Source: Bordetella genomosp. 10 (GTDB lineage: Bacteria > Pseudomonadota > Gammaproteobacteria > Burkholderiales > Burkholderiaceae_B). Taken from it: 64,000 nucleotides of DNA. Location of the stretch: positions 310,001 to 374,000 of the forward strand of contig NZ_NEVM01000005.1 in NCBI RefSeq assembly GCF_002261225.1, given 5' to 3'. A program made the translations under genes and the position numbers. Shown in pieces: positions 7,776 through 16,587 of the stretch. The first letter of the stretch is position 1. The number at the start of each line of letters is the position of its first letter. Under the pieces are notes generated by a model. It was not told where the DNA came from and did no database searches. It was given only the letters and a program-made list of their open reading frames with translations.

Positions 7776-9211
7776 ACGACACCCACGTGAACGACACCCA
7801 CATGAACGACATCCATTGGATGAGCGCGGCCGACCTGGGCCGCGCCTACCGGGCGGGCACGCTGACGCCCGAGGTGGTGGTCGACAGGCTGCTCGAACGC
7901 ATCGCGCGATTCGACGGCGCCATCAACGCCTTCGTTTCCGTGGACGCGGAGCAAGCCCGCGCCCAGGCCCGCGCCGCCACCCGCGACATGGCGATGGGCA
8001 TCTGGCGGTCGCCCCTGCATGGCGTGCCGGTGGGCATCAAGGACCTCATCGATATCGCGGGCCAGGTGACGAGCTGTCATTCGCGCCTGATGCTGGACCG
8101 CGTGGCCACGCGCGACGCGACGGTGGTGACGCGCCTGCGCGACGCCGGCGCCATCCTCCTGGGCAAGCTGGCGCTGCATGAATTCGCCATCGGCGGCCCC
8201 AGCGACGACGCCGCCTACCCGCCCGCGCGCAACCCCTGGGATACGCGGCACCAGACGGGCGGCTCGTCCTCCGGTTCCGGCGCGGCCGTGGCGGCCGGGT
8301 TCGTGCCGCTCGCGCTGGGGACGGATACGGGCGGATCGATACGCAACCCCGCGGGGCATTGCGGCGTCGCGGGCCTGAAGCCCACCTACGGCGCGGTCTC
8401 CCGCCATGGGGTTTTCCCGCTGTGTTTCACGCTGGACCACGTCGGCCCGATGGCGCGCTGCGTCGAGGACCTGGCATTGGCGATGAACGTGCTGGCGGCC
8501 CACGATCCGGCCGACCCCGGCAGCGCGCCGGACCCCGCCCGCGATCACCTCTCGGAGATGGACGCCGGGCTGGCGGGACTGCGCTTCGGCATCGTCCGCC
8601 ATTTCCACGAGCACGACGCGCGCGCCAGCGACGAGGTGATAAACGCCATAGACCGTTGCGGCGAGACGCTGGCCCGGGCCGGCGCGCGGGTCACGGACGT
8701 GCGCCTGCCGCCATTGGGCCACTTCACCATGGCGCAGCGCGTCATCTTCCATTCCGAATCCTGGGCGGTGCATGCGCAGTGGCTGCGCACGCGGCCGGCG
8801 GACTATTCGTACATCGCACGCCGGAAACTGATGGTGGGCGCCTTCCTGGGCGCCGGCGACTATGTCCAGGCGGAACGCTGGCGCAAGCAGTTGATCGAGG
8901 CCACGGACCAGGCCTTGCAGGACGTCGACGTCCTGGTGGTGGCGAATTCCTTCGAGTCCGCCTCGGCGCTGGGCAACGAGGCGGAATTCACGCGCACCTA
9001 CAGCCGGCACGCCCGCTCCCCCTTCAACCTGACCGGACACCCGGCCCTGGCGCTGATGTGCGGACTTTCCGCCAACGGCCTGCCCCTGTCCGTGCAGTTC
9101 GTCGGCCGCAGCGGCGCCGACCCTGTCCTGCTGCGCGCCGGCGCCGGCTTCGAGCGCCACTCCGACTGGTCCCGCAGCCACCCGCCCATGCCGTTTCCGC
9201 AAGCCGCCTGA
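7772..9211 (+). CDS. Amidase-signature hydrolase (AtzE/GatA-like)
   Basis: A 479-residue serine amidase with the Ser-cisSer-Lys set: Lys90 in PVGIKDLID, cis-Ser about 165 in TGGSSSGSGAAVAAG, and nucleophile Ser189 in GTDTGGSIRNPAG. These hydrolyse the C-N bond of amides, ureas or biuret-type compounds in the cytoplasm. Length is normal. The N-terminus is odd: a 15-base unit is repeated three times (MNDTH/VNDTH/MNDIH), giving ATG, GTG and ATG as possible starts at 7772, 7787 and 7802. The first is taken because it overlaps the preceding stop (ATGA). The next genes encode a LIV-type importer, so the substrate is probably brought in by that transporter. Confidence 0.92.
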   Translation: MNDTHVNDTHMNDIHWMSAADLGRAYRAGTLTPEVVVDRLLERIARFDGAINAFVSVDAEQARAQARAATRDMAMGIWRSPLHGVPVGIKDLIDIAGQVTSCHSRLMLDRVATRDATVVTRLRDAGAILLGKLALHEFAIGGPSDDAAYPPARNPWDTRHQTGGSSSGSGAAVAAGFVPLALGTDTGGSIRNPAGHCGVAGLKPTYGAVSRHGVFPLCFTLDHVGPMARCVEDLALAMNVLAAHDPADPGSAPDPARDHLSEMDAGLAGLRFGIVRHFHEHDARASDEVINAIDRCGETLARAGARVTDVRLPPLGHFTMAQRVIFHSESWAVHAQWLRTRPADYSYIARRKLMVGAFLGAGDYVQAERWRKQLIEATDQALQDVDVLVVANSFESASALGNEAEFTRTYSRHARSPFNLTGHPALALMCGLSANGLPLSVQFVGRSGADPVLLRAGAGFERHSDWSRSHPPMPFPQAA

Positions 9212-9282
9212 TCCGATTCCGGAGCGCACCCGACACCACGACAAGCTGCACCACCGATAACCATACAGTTCAAGGGAAAATC

Positions 9283-10455
9283 ATGCTCAAAAGCATCAAG
9301 ACACTGTTGTTCGCGGCCGCCATGCTCGTTGTTTCCGCCAGCCATGCGCAGGAGGAACTGAAGATCGGCGCCATCGGCCCGCTGTCCGGCGGCGGCACGG
9401 CCTGGGGCCTGGCCCTGCAGCGCGGCATCCAGATGGCGTTCGACGAAGTCAAGGCGCAGGGCGGGATCAAGATCGGCGACAAGGTCTACATGCCCAAGCT
9501 GATCATGTACGACGACAAGTACACCGCGGCCGGCGGCCGTTCCGCCGCCGACCGCCTCATCAACGCCGACAACGTGAAGTTCATCATCGGCCCGATCGGC
9601 TCGCCCTCGGTGCTCGCCACCGTCGCCGTGACCACGCCGGCCAAGGTGGTCCTGCTGTCGGACGGCTTCGCGCCGGGCATCTTGAAGAACGACGCCAAGT
9701 CGCCCTACAACTTCCGCGCCATGAACAGCACCGTGGAATTCGGTCCGCCCATGGTCAAGTGGTTCCACGACAACTTCCCCAACGTCAAGAAGGTGGCCCT
9801 GATCGCGCCGAACGACGCCGTGGGCCAGGCGGTGGTCCCGCAACTGGAGGCCTACTACAAGGCCAACGGCATGGCGGTGTGGACCGAGCTGTACGACCGC
9901 GGCACCAAGGAATTCACGCCGCTGATGGCGCGCATGATGGCGCAGAACGTCGACGCGCTGGATCTCAACAGCAACGCGCCGGGCGAAGGCGCCCTGCTGC
10001 TGAAGCAGGCGCGCCAGAGCGGCTTCAAGAAACCGATATGGCAGATCGGCGGCCCGGCCGTGGATGAAATGATGGAGATCGCCGGACCGATGGCCGACGG
10101 CTTCATCTCCCTGAACGTCTTCAACTTCGACACGCCGGACGCCGGGAAATTCATCGAGACCTACCGCAAGGACTACGGCGACGGCGTGATCAACGCGCAG
10201 GCGCCGGGCTGGTACAACGCCGCCAAGATCATGCTGGAAGCCATCCGCCGCGCCGGCACCACGACGGACACTACGGCCGTGCGCGACGCGCTGGAGAAGC
10301 TCGAAGGCTATGAAACCAACCTCTACGGCCCGGTGCGCTGGGGCGGCATGAGCGACTACGGCGTGAACCACCAGTTGCTGATGAAGTTCTGGATGGTCAA
10401 GGTGGAAGGCGGAAAGATAAAGGTCATCGAGGCGCTGGACCCGGAAAAACGCTAG
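9283..10455 (+). CDS. LIV-type ABC transporter solute-binding protein
   Basis: A 390-residue periplasmic protein. The signal peptide MLKSIKTLLFAAAMLVVSASHA is cut before QEELKIGAIGPLSGGG, the start typical of LivJ/Peripla_BP_6 proteins. Further marks are NVKFIIGPIGSPSVLA, the YDRGTKEFTPLMARM segment and a C-terminal YDV-like region before the end. The ATG at 9283 follows AAGGGA. It is separated from the permease genes by an 84-base gap with a GC hairpin, as is common when the binding protein is made in excess. Branched amino acids, amides and many other organic solutes are possible ligands. Confidence 0.9.
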   Translation: MLKSIKTLLFAAAMLVVSASHAQEELKIGAIGPLSGGGTAWGLALQRGIQMAFDEVKAQGGIKIGDKVYMPKLIMYDDKYTAAGGRSAADRLINADNVKFIIGPIGSPSVLATVAVTTPAKVVLLSDGFAPGILKNDAKSPYNFRAMNSTVEFGPPMVKWFHDNFPNVKKVALIAPNDAVGQAVVPQLEAYYKANGMAVWTELYDRGTKEFTPLMARMMAQNVDALDLNSNAPGEGALLLKQARQSGFKKPIWQIGGPAVDEMMEIAGPMADGFISLNVFNFDTPDAGKFIETYRKDYGDGVINAQAPGWYNAAKIMLEAIRRAGTTTDTTAVRDALEKLEGYETNLYGPVRWGGMSDYGVNHQLLMKFWMVKVEGGKIKVIEALDPEKR

Positions 10456-10480
10456 GCGGCGCCGCCCGCCGGAAGTCCGG

Positions 10481-10507
10481 CCGGCCCGCCCTCGCGGGGC
10501 CGACCGG
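10481..10507. terminator. GC-rich stem-loop after the binding-protein gene
   Basis: Between the LIV binding protein and the first permease, CGGCCCGC and GCGGGGCCG face each other around CCTC with one mismatch or bulge. No T run follows, so it is more likely an mRNA-stabilising or partial-termination hairpin than a full terminator. Confidence 0.35.
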
Positions 10508-10539
10508 CATCCCGTCCGTGCCTATCCGGAGCGAAGTCG

Positions 10540-11406
10540 ATGTTCACCCTACCGATCCTGAGCCAGGTTTTCGTCAACGGGCTCAGCCTGAGCTCGATCT
10601 ACATCCTGGTTGCCCTGGGCTTCACGCTGCTTTTCGGCATCATGCGCGTCGTCAACTTCGCCCATGGCGCTTTCGCGATGCTGGGCGGCTATGCGCTGTT
10701 CTATCTCTACGGCGTCTACAAACTGCCTTATCCCATCGCCATCCTGGGCGGTTCGGCCATCGTCGCCGGACTGTCGCTGGTGCTCGAACGCCTGGTGTTC
10801 CGCTGGTTCTACCACAAGATGTTCCAGAGCATGATCGCGCTGCTGGGACTGAACCTGGCGCTGGTCTATGCCGCCGTGCTGGTGTGGGACGTCAATGAAC
10901 GATCCCTGCCCTCGGTGTCCGACAGCATGGTGGAGGTCGCCGGCATGCAGGTGCCCGCGGACCGGCTGGTCATCATCGCCATGGCCGCCGTGGTGCTGGC
11001 GCTGTTCTGGCTGTTCGTGACCCGCACCCGCCAGGGACTGGCGATGCGCGCCGCGGCGCTGGACCCGGAGATCGCGGCGACGCAGGGCATCGACACCCGC
11101 CGCATCTACATGCTGGCCTTCGTCATCGCGATATTCATGACGGCCCTGGCCGGCGGCCTCTATGCCCAGACCTATGCCCTGTCCCCCTTCATGGGCGAGC
11201 GCCCGCTGATGGTCGCCTTCATCGTGGTCATCCTCGGCGGCATGGGCAGCGTGCCCGGCGCCGCCCTGGGCGGCCTGCTGCTCGGCTTCACCGAGAGCTT
11301 TCTTTCCACGTTCTACGGCTCGTCGATCTCCTCGTTCGTCTCGTTCGGCGTGGTCATCGCCCTGCTCGTATTGCGGCCTTGGGGGCTGCTGGGGAAACCG
11401 GAATGA
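10540..11406 (+). CDS. LIV-type ABC transporter permease (LivH-like)
   Basis: A 288-residue membrane protein with about eight hydrophobic segments. Family marks are NGLSLSSIYILVALGFTLLFGIMRVVNFAHG near the start, TRQGLAMRAAALDPEIAATQGID (the cytoplasmic loop that contacts the ATPase), and FIVVILGGMGSVPGAALGGLLLG near the C-terminus. These are diagnostic of the LivH half of branched-chain-type importers. Its stop overlaps one possible start of the second permease. Confidence 0.93.
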   Translation: MFTLPILSQVFVNGLSLSSIYILVALGFTLLFGIMRVVNFAHGAFAMLGGYALFYLYGVYKLPYPIAILGGSAIVAGLSLVLERLVFRWFYHKMFQSMIALLGLNLALVYAAVLVWDVNERSLPSVSDSMVEVAGMQVPADRLVIIAMAAVVLALFWLFVTRTRQGLAMRAAALDPEIAATQGIDTRRIYMLAFVIAIFMTALAGGLYAQTYALSPFMGERPLMVAFIVVILGGMGSVPGAALGGLLLGFTESFLSTFYGSSISSFVSFGVVIALLVLRPWGLLGKPE

Positions 11407-11453
11407 CGCAGTCGCAAGCAGGCCTCGCCCCTACCCTCCGCACGGAGTCCCAT

Positions 11454-12461
11454 ATGTCCACCGTTGCCCGCCGCCCGCGCGCGATACGCGCCTGGGCCGT
11501 GGCGGCGGCGCTGCTGCTGGCCATCGCCTGGCCGCTGGCGAGCCCGAACGCCTTCTACGTCAACATCGGCATCCTGGTGGTCCTGGGGGCCATCGGCGCG
11601 GTGACGCTGAACCTGATCATCCGCACCGGGCACGTGTCGCTGGCCCATGGCGCGTTCATGGGCGTGGCGGCCTACACCTGCGTCTTGCTGCAAACCCGCG
11701 CCGGCGTTCCCTTCCTGGCGGCCATGGCGATCGGATGCCTGGCGTCCGGCGCCCTGGCGCTGGTCATCGGCCCCATCATCCTGCGGCTCACGGGCAAGTA
11801 TTTCGTGCTCGTCACCTTCCTGCTCGGCGAAATCGTGCGCCTGGTGTTCCTGGAATGGCAGTCCGTGACCGGCGGCGCCAACGGCATCGACCAGATACCG
11901 GCGGGGCTGGACCTGTTCAAGTCGCCCGTCGGCTTCTACTACTTCTGCCTCGCCGTCTCCGTGCTCTGCATCGGCATCGTCTGGCGCATCCTCTGCTCCG
12001 ACCTGGGCCGCGCCATCGACGCCATCCGCGAGGCCGACCGCGTCGCCGAAAGCTCGGGCGTTCCCGTCATCCGCATCAAGGTCATGGTGTTCGTCATCGC
12101 CTGCATGCTGGTGGGGCTGCAAGGCGCCCTCCAGGCCCAGATGGTCCACGCCATCGAGCCGGCATCGTTCAACATGGACGTGTCGCTGGGCATGGTGGTG
12201 ATGAACGTGCTGGGCGGCATGTACTACCTGGCCGGCCCGCTCCTGGGCGCGGTGTTCATGGTGGCGCTGCCGGAATTGCTGCGCGGCTACGTCGAGCTGC
12301 AACAGATCATCTTCGGCATCATCCTCATCGTCGTCATGGCGGCGCTGCCCGGCGGCATGATAGGCGCATGGAAGCTGGCGCGCGGCGCGCTCGCCCGCGT
12401 CATCCGCAGGGACCGCCCCGGGCCCGGAGCCCCGGGCGGCGACGGGAGGGCGCGCCGATGA
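11454..12461 (+). CDS. LIV-type ABC transporter permease (LivM-like)
   Basis: A 335-residue membrane protein and the second channel subunit. It has LNLIIRTGHVSLAHGAFMGVAAYT, the DLGRAIDAIREADRVAESSGV coupling loop and VMNVLGGMYYLAGPLLGAVFMVALPELLRGY, all LivM hallmarks. Start choice: the ATG at 11454 has GGAG with a 6-base spacer and begins just before the first hydrophobic helix. An ATG at 11403 overlaps the LivH stop (ATGA) and would add 17 poorly structured residues. The stop overlaps the next ATPase gene by 4 bases. Confidence 0.9.
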   Translation: MSTVARRPRAIRAWAVAAALLLAIAWPLASPNAFYVNIGILVVLGAIGAVTLNLIIRTGHVSLAHGAFMGVAAYTCVLLQTRAGVPFLAAMAIGCLASGALALVIGPIILRLTGKYFVLVTFLLGEIVRLVFLEWQSVTGGANGIDQIPAGLDLFKSPVGFYYFCLAVSVLCIGIVWRILCSDLGRAIDAIREADRVAESSGVPVIRIKVMVFVIACMLVGLQGALQAQMVHAIEPASFNMDVSLGMVVMNVLGGMYYLAGPLLGAVFMVALPELLRGYVELQQIIFGIILIVVMAALPGGMIGAWKLARGALARVIRRDRPGPGAPGGDGRARR

Positions 12462-13240
12462 ACGCGCTGCTCGAAGTCTCCCATCTTTCCCGGCGCTTCG
12501 GCGGACTGGTGGCCGTCAACGACCTGAGCTTCCAGGTGGGCGAAGGCGAGATCGTCGGCCTCATCGGTCCCAACGGCGCCGGCAAGACGACCGTCGTCAA
12601 CCTGGTCAGCGGCATGATCGGGGCCTCGGCGGGCCGCGTCGAGTTCGCGGGCCAGGACATCACCGCGCTGCCGGCGCATTCGCGGGCGCGCCTCGGGCTG
12701 GTGCGCACCTTCCAGTCGACGGCGGTCTATCGCGACTGCAGCGTGCGCGAGAATGCGGAAAGAGGCACCTACCTGCAATGCTTTCCCAGCCCGCTGGCCG
12801 CCTTCCTCGGCACGCCGCGCGCCCGGGCCATGCACCGGGCCGGCCGCGAACAGGCGGCCGAGCTGCTGGCATGGCTGGGCCTGGAGCACCTGGCCGACCT
12901 GCGCGCCGACACCCTGCCCTACGGGCACCAGAAGACGCTGGGCATCGTCATCGCGCTGGCCGCGCGGCCGCGCCTGATCCTGCTGGACGAGCCCGTGGCC
13001 GGCCTCAGCGCGGAGGAAACCGACCACGTGCGCGACACCATCCGGCGCGTGCGCGAACGCGGCATTTCGGTGATGGTGATCGATCACAACATGCGCTTCA
13101 TCTCGGGACTGTGCGACCGGCTGTACATCTGCGCGCAAGGCGCCAGGATCGCCGACGGCAAGCCGGCCGAGGTCCTGGCGGACCCGAACGTCGTCGAAGC
13201 CTACCTGGGGAAGGCCTATGCCGCTGCTGACCATCGATAA
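12458..13240 (+). CDS. LIV-type ABC transporter ATPase (LivG-like)
   Basis: A 260-residue ATPase: Walker A GPNGAGKTT (about 37-45), then LGLVRTFQSTAVY (Q-loop; LivG proteins have RTFQ), signature region LPYGHQKTLGIVIALAARP and Walker B LILLDEPVAGLSAEE. The signature is LPYG rather than the usual LSYG, as in many LivG proteins. The insertion around residues 105-130 (YLQCFPSPLAAFLGTPRARAMH) is also LivG-like. It starts inside the LivM stop and overlaps LivF by 23 bases. Confidence 0.93.
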   Translation: MNALLEVSHLSRRFGGLVAVNDLSFQVGEGEIVGLIGPNGAGKTTVVNLVSGMIGASAGRVEFAGQDITALPAHSRARLGLVRTFQSTAVYRDCSVRENAERGTYLQCFPSPLAAFLGTPRARAMHRAGREQAAELLAWLGLEHLADLRADTLPYGHQKTLGIVIALAARPRLILLDEPVAGLSAEETDHVRDTIRRVRERGISVMVIDHNMRFISGLCDRLYICAQGARIADGKPAEVLADPNVVEAYLGKAYAAADHR

Positions 13241-13928
13241 CCTCCAAGTGGGCTATGGCCACATCCAGGGCACGCGCGACGTCTCGCTGGACATCGAGGC
13301 CGGCGAGACCGTGGCCTTGATCGGCGCCAACGGCGCCGGCAAGAGCAGCACGCTGAAGGCCGTCCTGGGCCTGGTGCGCTGGCGCGCGGGCGACATCCAT
13401 TGGGAAGGCCGCAGCCTGAAAGGCCGGGCGCCGCACGACATACTGAAGGCCGGCATCGGCTTTTCGCCCGAGGGCCGGCGCGTCTTCGCGCAGCTCAGCG
13501 TGCAGGAGAACCTGCGCGTGGGCGGCTATACCCGGCCGCCGGACCAGGTGCGCGCGCGCATGGAGCAGATCTACGGCTACTTCCCGCGCCTGAAGGAGCG
13601 CCACCGGCAGGACGCGGGCAGCCTGAGCGGCGGCGAGCAGCAGATGCTGGCGATCGGCCGCGCCCTGATGTCCTATCCGCGGCTGTTCCTGCTGGACGAG
13701 CCCTCGCTGGGCCTGGCGCCCATCATCGTCGAGCGCATCGGCGACATCCTGCGCGAAATACAGCAGGCCGAGAACCTGGCCATCATGCTGGCGGAGCAGA
13801 ACGCCACCTGGGCCCTGAGCATCGCGCATCGCGGCGTCATCCTGGAGATGGGCCGCGACGTCGATACGGGGAGTTCGCAAAGCCTGCGCGAGAGCCCGAA
13901 AATCCGTAGCGCCTACCTGGGACTGTAG
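13218..13928 (+). CDS. LIV-type ABC transporter ATPase (LivF-like)
   Basis: A 236-residue ATPase with Walker A GANGAGKSS, the LivF-specific IGFSPEGRRVFAQLSVQENL, signature LSGGEQQMLAIGRALM and Walker B LFLLDEPSLGLAPIIVE followed by LAEQNATWAL (switch His replaced by Gln-Asn, as is normal in LivF). Size is standard. It is the last transporter gene; the SDR pseudogene follows after 2 bases. Confidence 0.93.
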   Translation: MPLLTIDNLQVGYGHIQGTRDVSLDIEAGETVALIGANGAGKSSTLKAVLGLVRWRAGDIHWEGRSLKGRAPHDILKAGIGFSPEGRRVFAQLSVQENLRVGGYTRPPDQVRARMEQIYGYFPRLKERHRQDAGSLSGGEQQMLAIGRALMSYPRLFLLDEPSLGLAPIIVERIGDILREIQQAENLAIMLAEQNATWALSIAHRGVILEMGRDVDTGSSQSLRESPKIRSAYLGL

Positions 13929-13930
13929 AC

Positions 13931-14701
13931 ATGATCGAACAGAAATTGCGCGGCAAGGTCGCCGTCGTCACGGGCGCGGCCTCCGGCATCGGCGCCGCCA
14001 CGGCGCGGCTGTTTGCCCGGCACGGCGCGCGGGTCGCGCTGGTGGATATCGACGAAGCCGGGCTGGCGCGGGTCGCGGACGAAATCGCCGCCGACGGCGG
14101 CGCGTGCAGCGCCGACGTGTGCGACGTCACGAGCAGCGCGCAGGTGAACGAGCGGGCCCGGCGCATCATCGGGCAATGGGGCGGCGTCGACGTGATCATG
14201 CCGTGCTCCGGCGTCTCCGTCGGCGGCACGGTGGTGACGATAGACGAGGCCTTGTGGGACCGCGTCTTCGACATCAACGTCAAGGGCAGCTATCTCTGGC
14301 TGCACGCGGTGTTGCCGTAGATGATCGAGCGCGGCGGCGGCTCGGTCATCCTGCTGGGATCGCAACTGGTGGCCTCCAGCGGCGGCAACAACGCGGCCTA
14401 CATCGCCTCGAAGGGCGCGATCGCCACGCTGGCCAGGACCATGGCGGTGGACCACGCCGCCCAGGGCATACGCGTCAACGCCCTGATGCCGGGCGTGACG
14501 GACACCGCGATGGTGCGCAAATCGCTGCAACGCTATCCGGATCCCGAACAGACACGGCGGCAATGGATGGCGCGCCATGCGATGGGCCGCCTGGGACACC
14601 CCGACGAGGTCGCGCGCGCGGCGCTGTTCCTGGCCAGCGACGATTCGTCCTTCACGACCGGCAGCCACCTCTACGTCGACGGCGGCTGGGCGGCCAAATG
14701 A
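13931..14701 (+). pseudogene. SDR-family oxidoreductase broken by an in-frame TAG
   Basis: Two adjacent readings in the same frame make one short-chain dehydrogenase of about 256 residues. Part one has TGAASGIGAATAR (NAD(P)-binding TGxxxGIG) and the PCSGVS segment in place of NNAG. Part two has LLGSQLVASSGG (catalytic Ser), AAYIASKGA (YxxxK) and the terminal LYVDGGW. They are separated only by TAG at 14318-14320, right after LHAVLP, where relatives carry one ordinary residue before MIERGGGSV. A C-to-T change from CAG would explain it. An ATG follows the stop immediately (TAGATG), so re-initiation could make a C-terminal half, but that half lacks the cofactor-binding motif. A sequencing error cannot be excluded. 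Confidence 0.82.
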
Positions 14702-14807
14702 GCGCGCCCCGGCACGGGCATGCATCGATCCTTCCGTCCGCTTGCGCGGGCTTCGGGCATCCCATGGCGGCCGCCGCTTTCATCTTCATCATCCTCGGAG
14801 AATCCAC

Positions 14808-15629
14808 ATGGGCAAGAAGCTTACGCAGGACATGATCGAACAGTACCGGGAGAAGGGCTACGTCTCGCCCGTCGATGTCTTCAGCAGGGAACAGGCGGCC
14901 GCCTATCTCGGCAAGCTGGAATCCTTCGAGGCCTCGCAGGGCCGGCAGCTCACCAAGGGCTTCAACTTCAAGCCCCACCTGCTGTTTCCCTGGGTCGCCG
15001 AAATCGCGCGCCACCCGGCCGTGCTGGATGCCGTCGAAGACCTGATCGGCCCCGACATCCTGCTTTTCCACCTGTCGGTGTGGCCCAAGAACCCGCACGA
15101 CTCGGCCTTCATCAACTGGCACCAGGACGCCACCTACTTCGGCCTGGATCCCTCGACGCAGGTCACCGCCTGGGTCGCCCTCTCCGACGCCTCCATCGAG
15201 GCGGGCTGCATGGAAGTGGTGCCCGGGTCGCAAAAGCTGGGACAACTGCACCACGGGCAGAACCACAAGGACAACATCCTGCTGTCCAAGGGCCAGACCG
15301 TGGACGTTCCCTTCGACCGCTCCCACACGGAATTCATGCCCGTGTCGGCGGGCCAGATGTCCCTGCACGACACCTTCCTGGTCCACGCGTCCGGCCCCAA
15401 CAATACCGACCGCCGCCGCGTCGGCCTCGGATTCAGCTACATCCCCGCCAGTTCGCGCTGTGTCAGCAAGACGCGGTTGACGGCGTCGCTGGTGCGCGGC
15501 CGGGACTATGGCCACTTCGACCTCGAACCGGCGCCGGCGGTGGACAACGGCGAGGCCGAGCGCGCCATCCACGAGGACGCGGTGCGGCGCTTCCGTACCG
15601 CCAACGACGAACTGGCCGCCACCTACTGA
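14808..15629 (+). CDS. Phytanoyl-CoA dioxygenase (PhyH)-family oxygenase
   Basis: A 273-residue Fe(II)/2-oxoglutarate oxygenase. The metal triad is visible: His105 and Asp107 in INWHQDATYFG and His193 in FLVHASGPNN, with Arg about 202-204 (TDRRRVG) placed to bind 2-oxoglutarate. Residues 131-141 (EAGCMEVVPGS) form the usual PhyH strand. Members hydroxylate diverse small molecules, including CoA esters, betaines and chlorinated compounds, so the substrate cannot be named. The ATG at 14808 has GGAG with a 7-base spacer. It follows the broken SDR and precedes a deacetylase-family gene by 22 bases. Confidence 0.88.
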   Translation: MGKKLTQDMIEQYREKGYVSPVDVFSREQAAAYLGKLESFEASQGRQLTKGFNFKPHLLFPWVAEIARHPAVLDAVEDLIGPDILLFHLSVWPKNPHDSAFINWHQDATYFGLDPSTQVTAWVALSDASIEAGCMEVVPGSQKLGQLHHGQNHKDNILLSKGQTVDVPFDRSHTEFMPVSAGQMSLHDTFLVHASGPNNTDRRRVGLGFSYIPASSRCVSKTRLTASLVRGRDYGHFDLEPAPAVDNGEAERAIHEDAVRRFRTANDELAATY

Positions 15630-15651
15630 TACGCACAGGGAGAAAGACATC

Positions 15652-16548
15652 ATGCTGGAACTGCCCCACCACGGACGCTACCCCTATTCCGCCATCACGC
15701 GCCGGCCCGACTATAGCTGGCCGGAGGGCAAGCGCCTCGCCGTGTACCTGGCCCTGAACATCGAACACTTCGCCTACGGCGAAGGGCTGGGCCACGCGAT
15801 GACCAATACCCTGCCCGGGCCGGATCCTCGCACCTTCGCATGGCGGGACTACGGCAACCGGGTCGGCGTCTGGCGGCTGTACGAACTGCTGGACGAGCTG
15901 CGGGCGCCGGCCTGCCATCTGGTCAACACCGCCGTCATGGACTACTGCCCGGAAGTGATAGAGCCCATCGTGGCGCGCGGCGACGAGATCATCGGGCACG
16001 GCCGGACCAACGCAGAACGGCAGGGCCAGTGGTGGGAGGCGGACGAGAAGCGCGTCATCGAGGAAGTCCGCGACACCATCGCCCGCCATGCCGGGCGCGC
16101 GCCGCGCGGCTGGATGGGTCCGTGGATGTCGCAAAGCCGGGTGACACCGGACCTGCTGCAGGAAGCCGGCTTCGCCTTCGAAATGGATTGGCCCGGCGAC
16201 GACCAGCCGGTCTGGATGCGCACGCGCAACGGGCGTCTCATGTCCATGCCCTATTCCCTGGAGATCAACGACTCGCCGCAGATCCTGGTGCGCCACCATA
16301 CCGGCGAGGAATTCGCGACGATGATCGTCCACCAGTTCGAGGAAATGCTGCGCCAGTCCGAACGCCAGCCGCTCGTCCTGGGCATCGCGCTGCACACCAT
16401 GATCGTCGGCCAGCCCTATCGGCTGTACGCGCTGCGCAAGGCGCTGCAACATATCGTGAATCACCCGCGCGCCGACAAGGTCTGGCTTACCCGGCCCGGC
16501 GAGATCTACGATCATCTGCTGTCGCTGCCCGAAGGCACGGTGGTGTGA
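15652..16548 (+). CDS. Polysaccharide-deacetylase (NodB/PuuE)-family hydrolase
   Basis: A 298-residue protein of the carbohydrate-esterase-4 fold, closest in style to PuuE-type allantoinases and peptidoglycan deacetylases that work in the cytoplasm: no signal peptide, RPDYSWPEGKRLAVYLALNIEHF start, RDYGNRVGVWRLYELLDEL, VARGDEIIGHGRTNAE and GWMGPWMSQS. PuuE-like proteins often open cyclic amides in purine-type degradation. With an amidase, a PhyH oxygenase and a LIV importer nearby, hydrolysis of an N-containing compound is plausible but unproven. AGGGAG lies 10 bases before the ATG. Confidence 0.85.
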   Translation: MLELPHHGRYPYSAITRRPDYSWPEGKRLAVYLALNIEHFAYGEGLGHAMTNTLPGPDPRTFAWRDYGNRVGVWRLYELLDELRAPACHLVNTAVMDYCPEVIEPIVARGDEIIGHGRTNAERQGQWWEADEKRVIEEVRDTIARHAGRAPRGWMGPWMSQSRVTPDLLQEAGFAFEMDWPGDDQPVWMRTRNGRLMSMPYSLEINDSPQILVRHHTGEEFATMIVHQFEEMLRQSERQPLVLGIALHTMIVGQPYRLYALRKALQHIVNHPRADKVWLTRPGEIYDHLLSLPEGTVV

Positions 16549-16587
16549 CAGATCTGTTCCCGCTTTCTCGATGAAAGGACCCGTATC

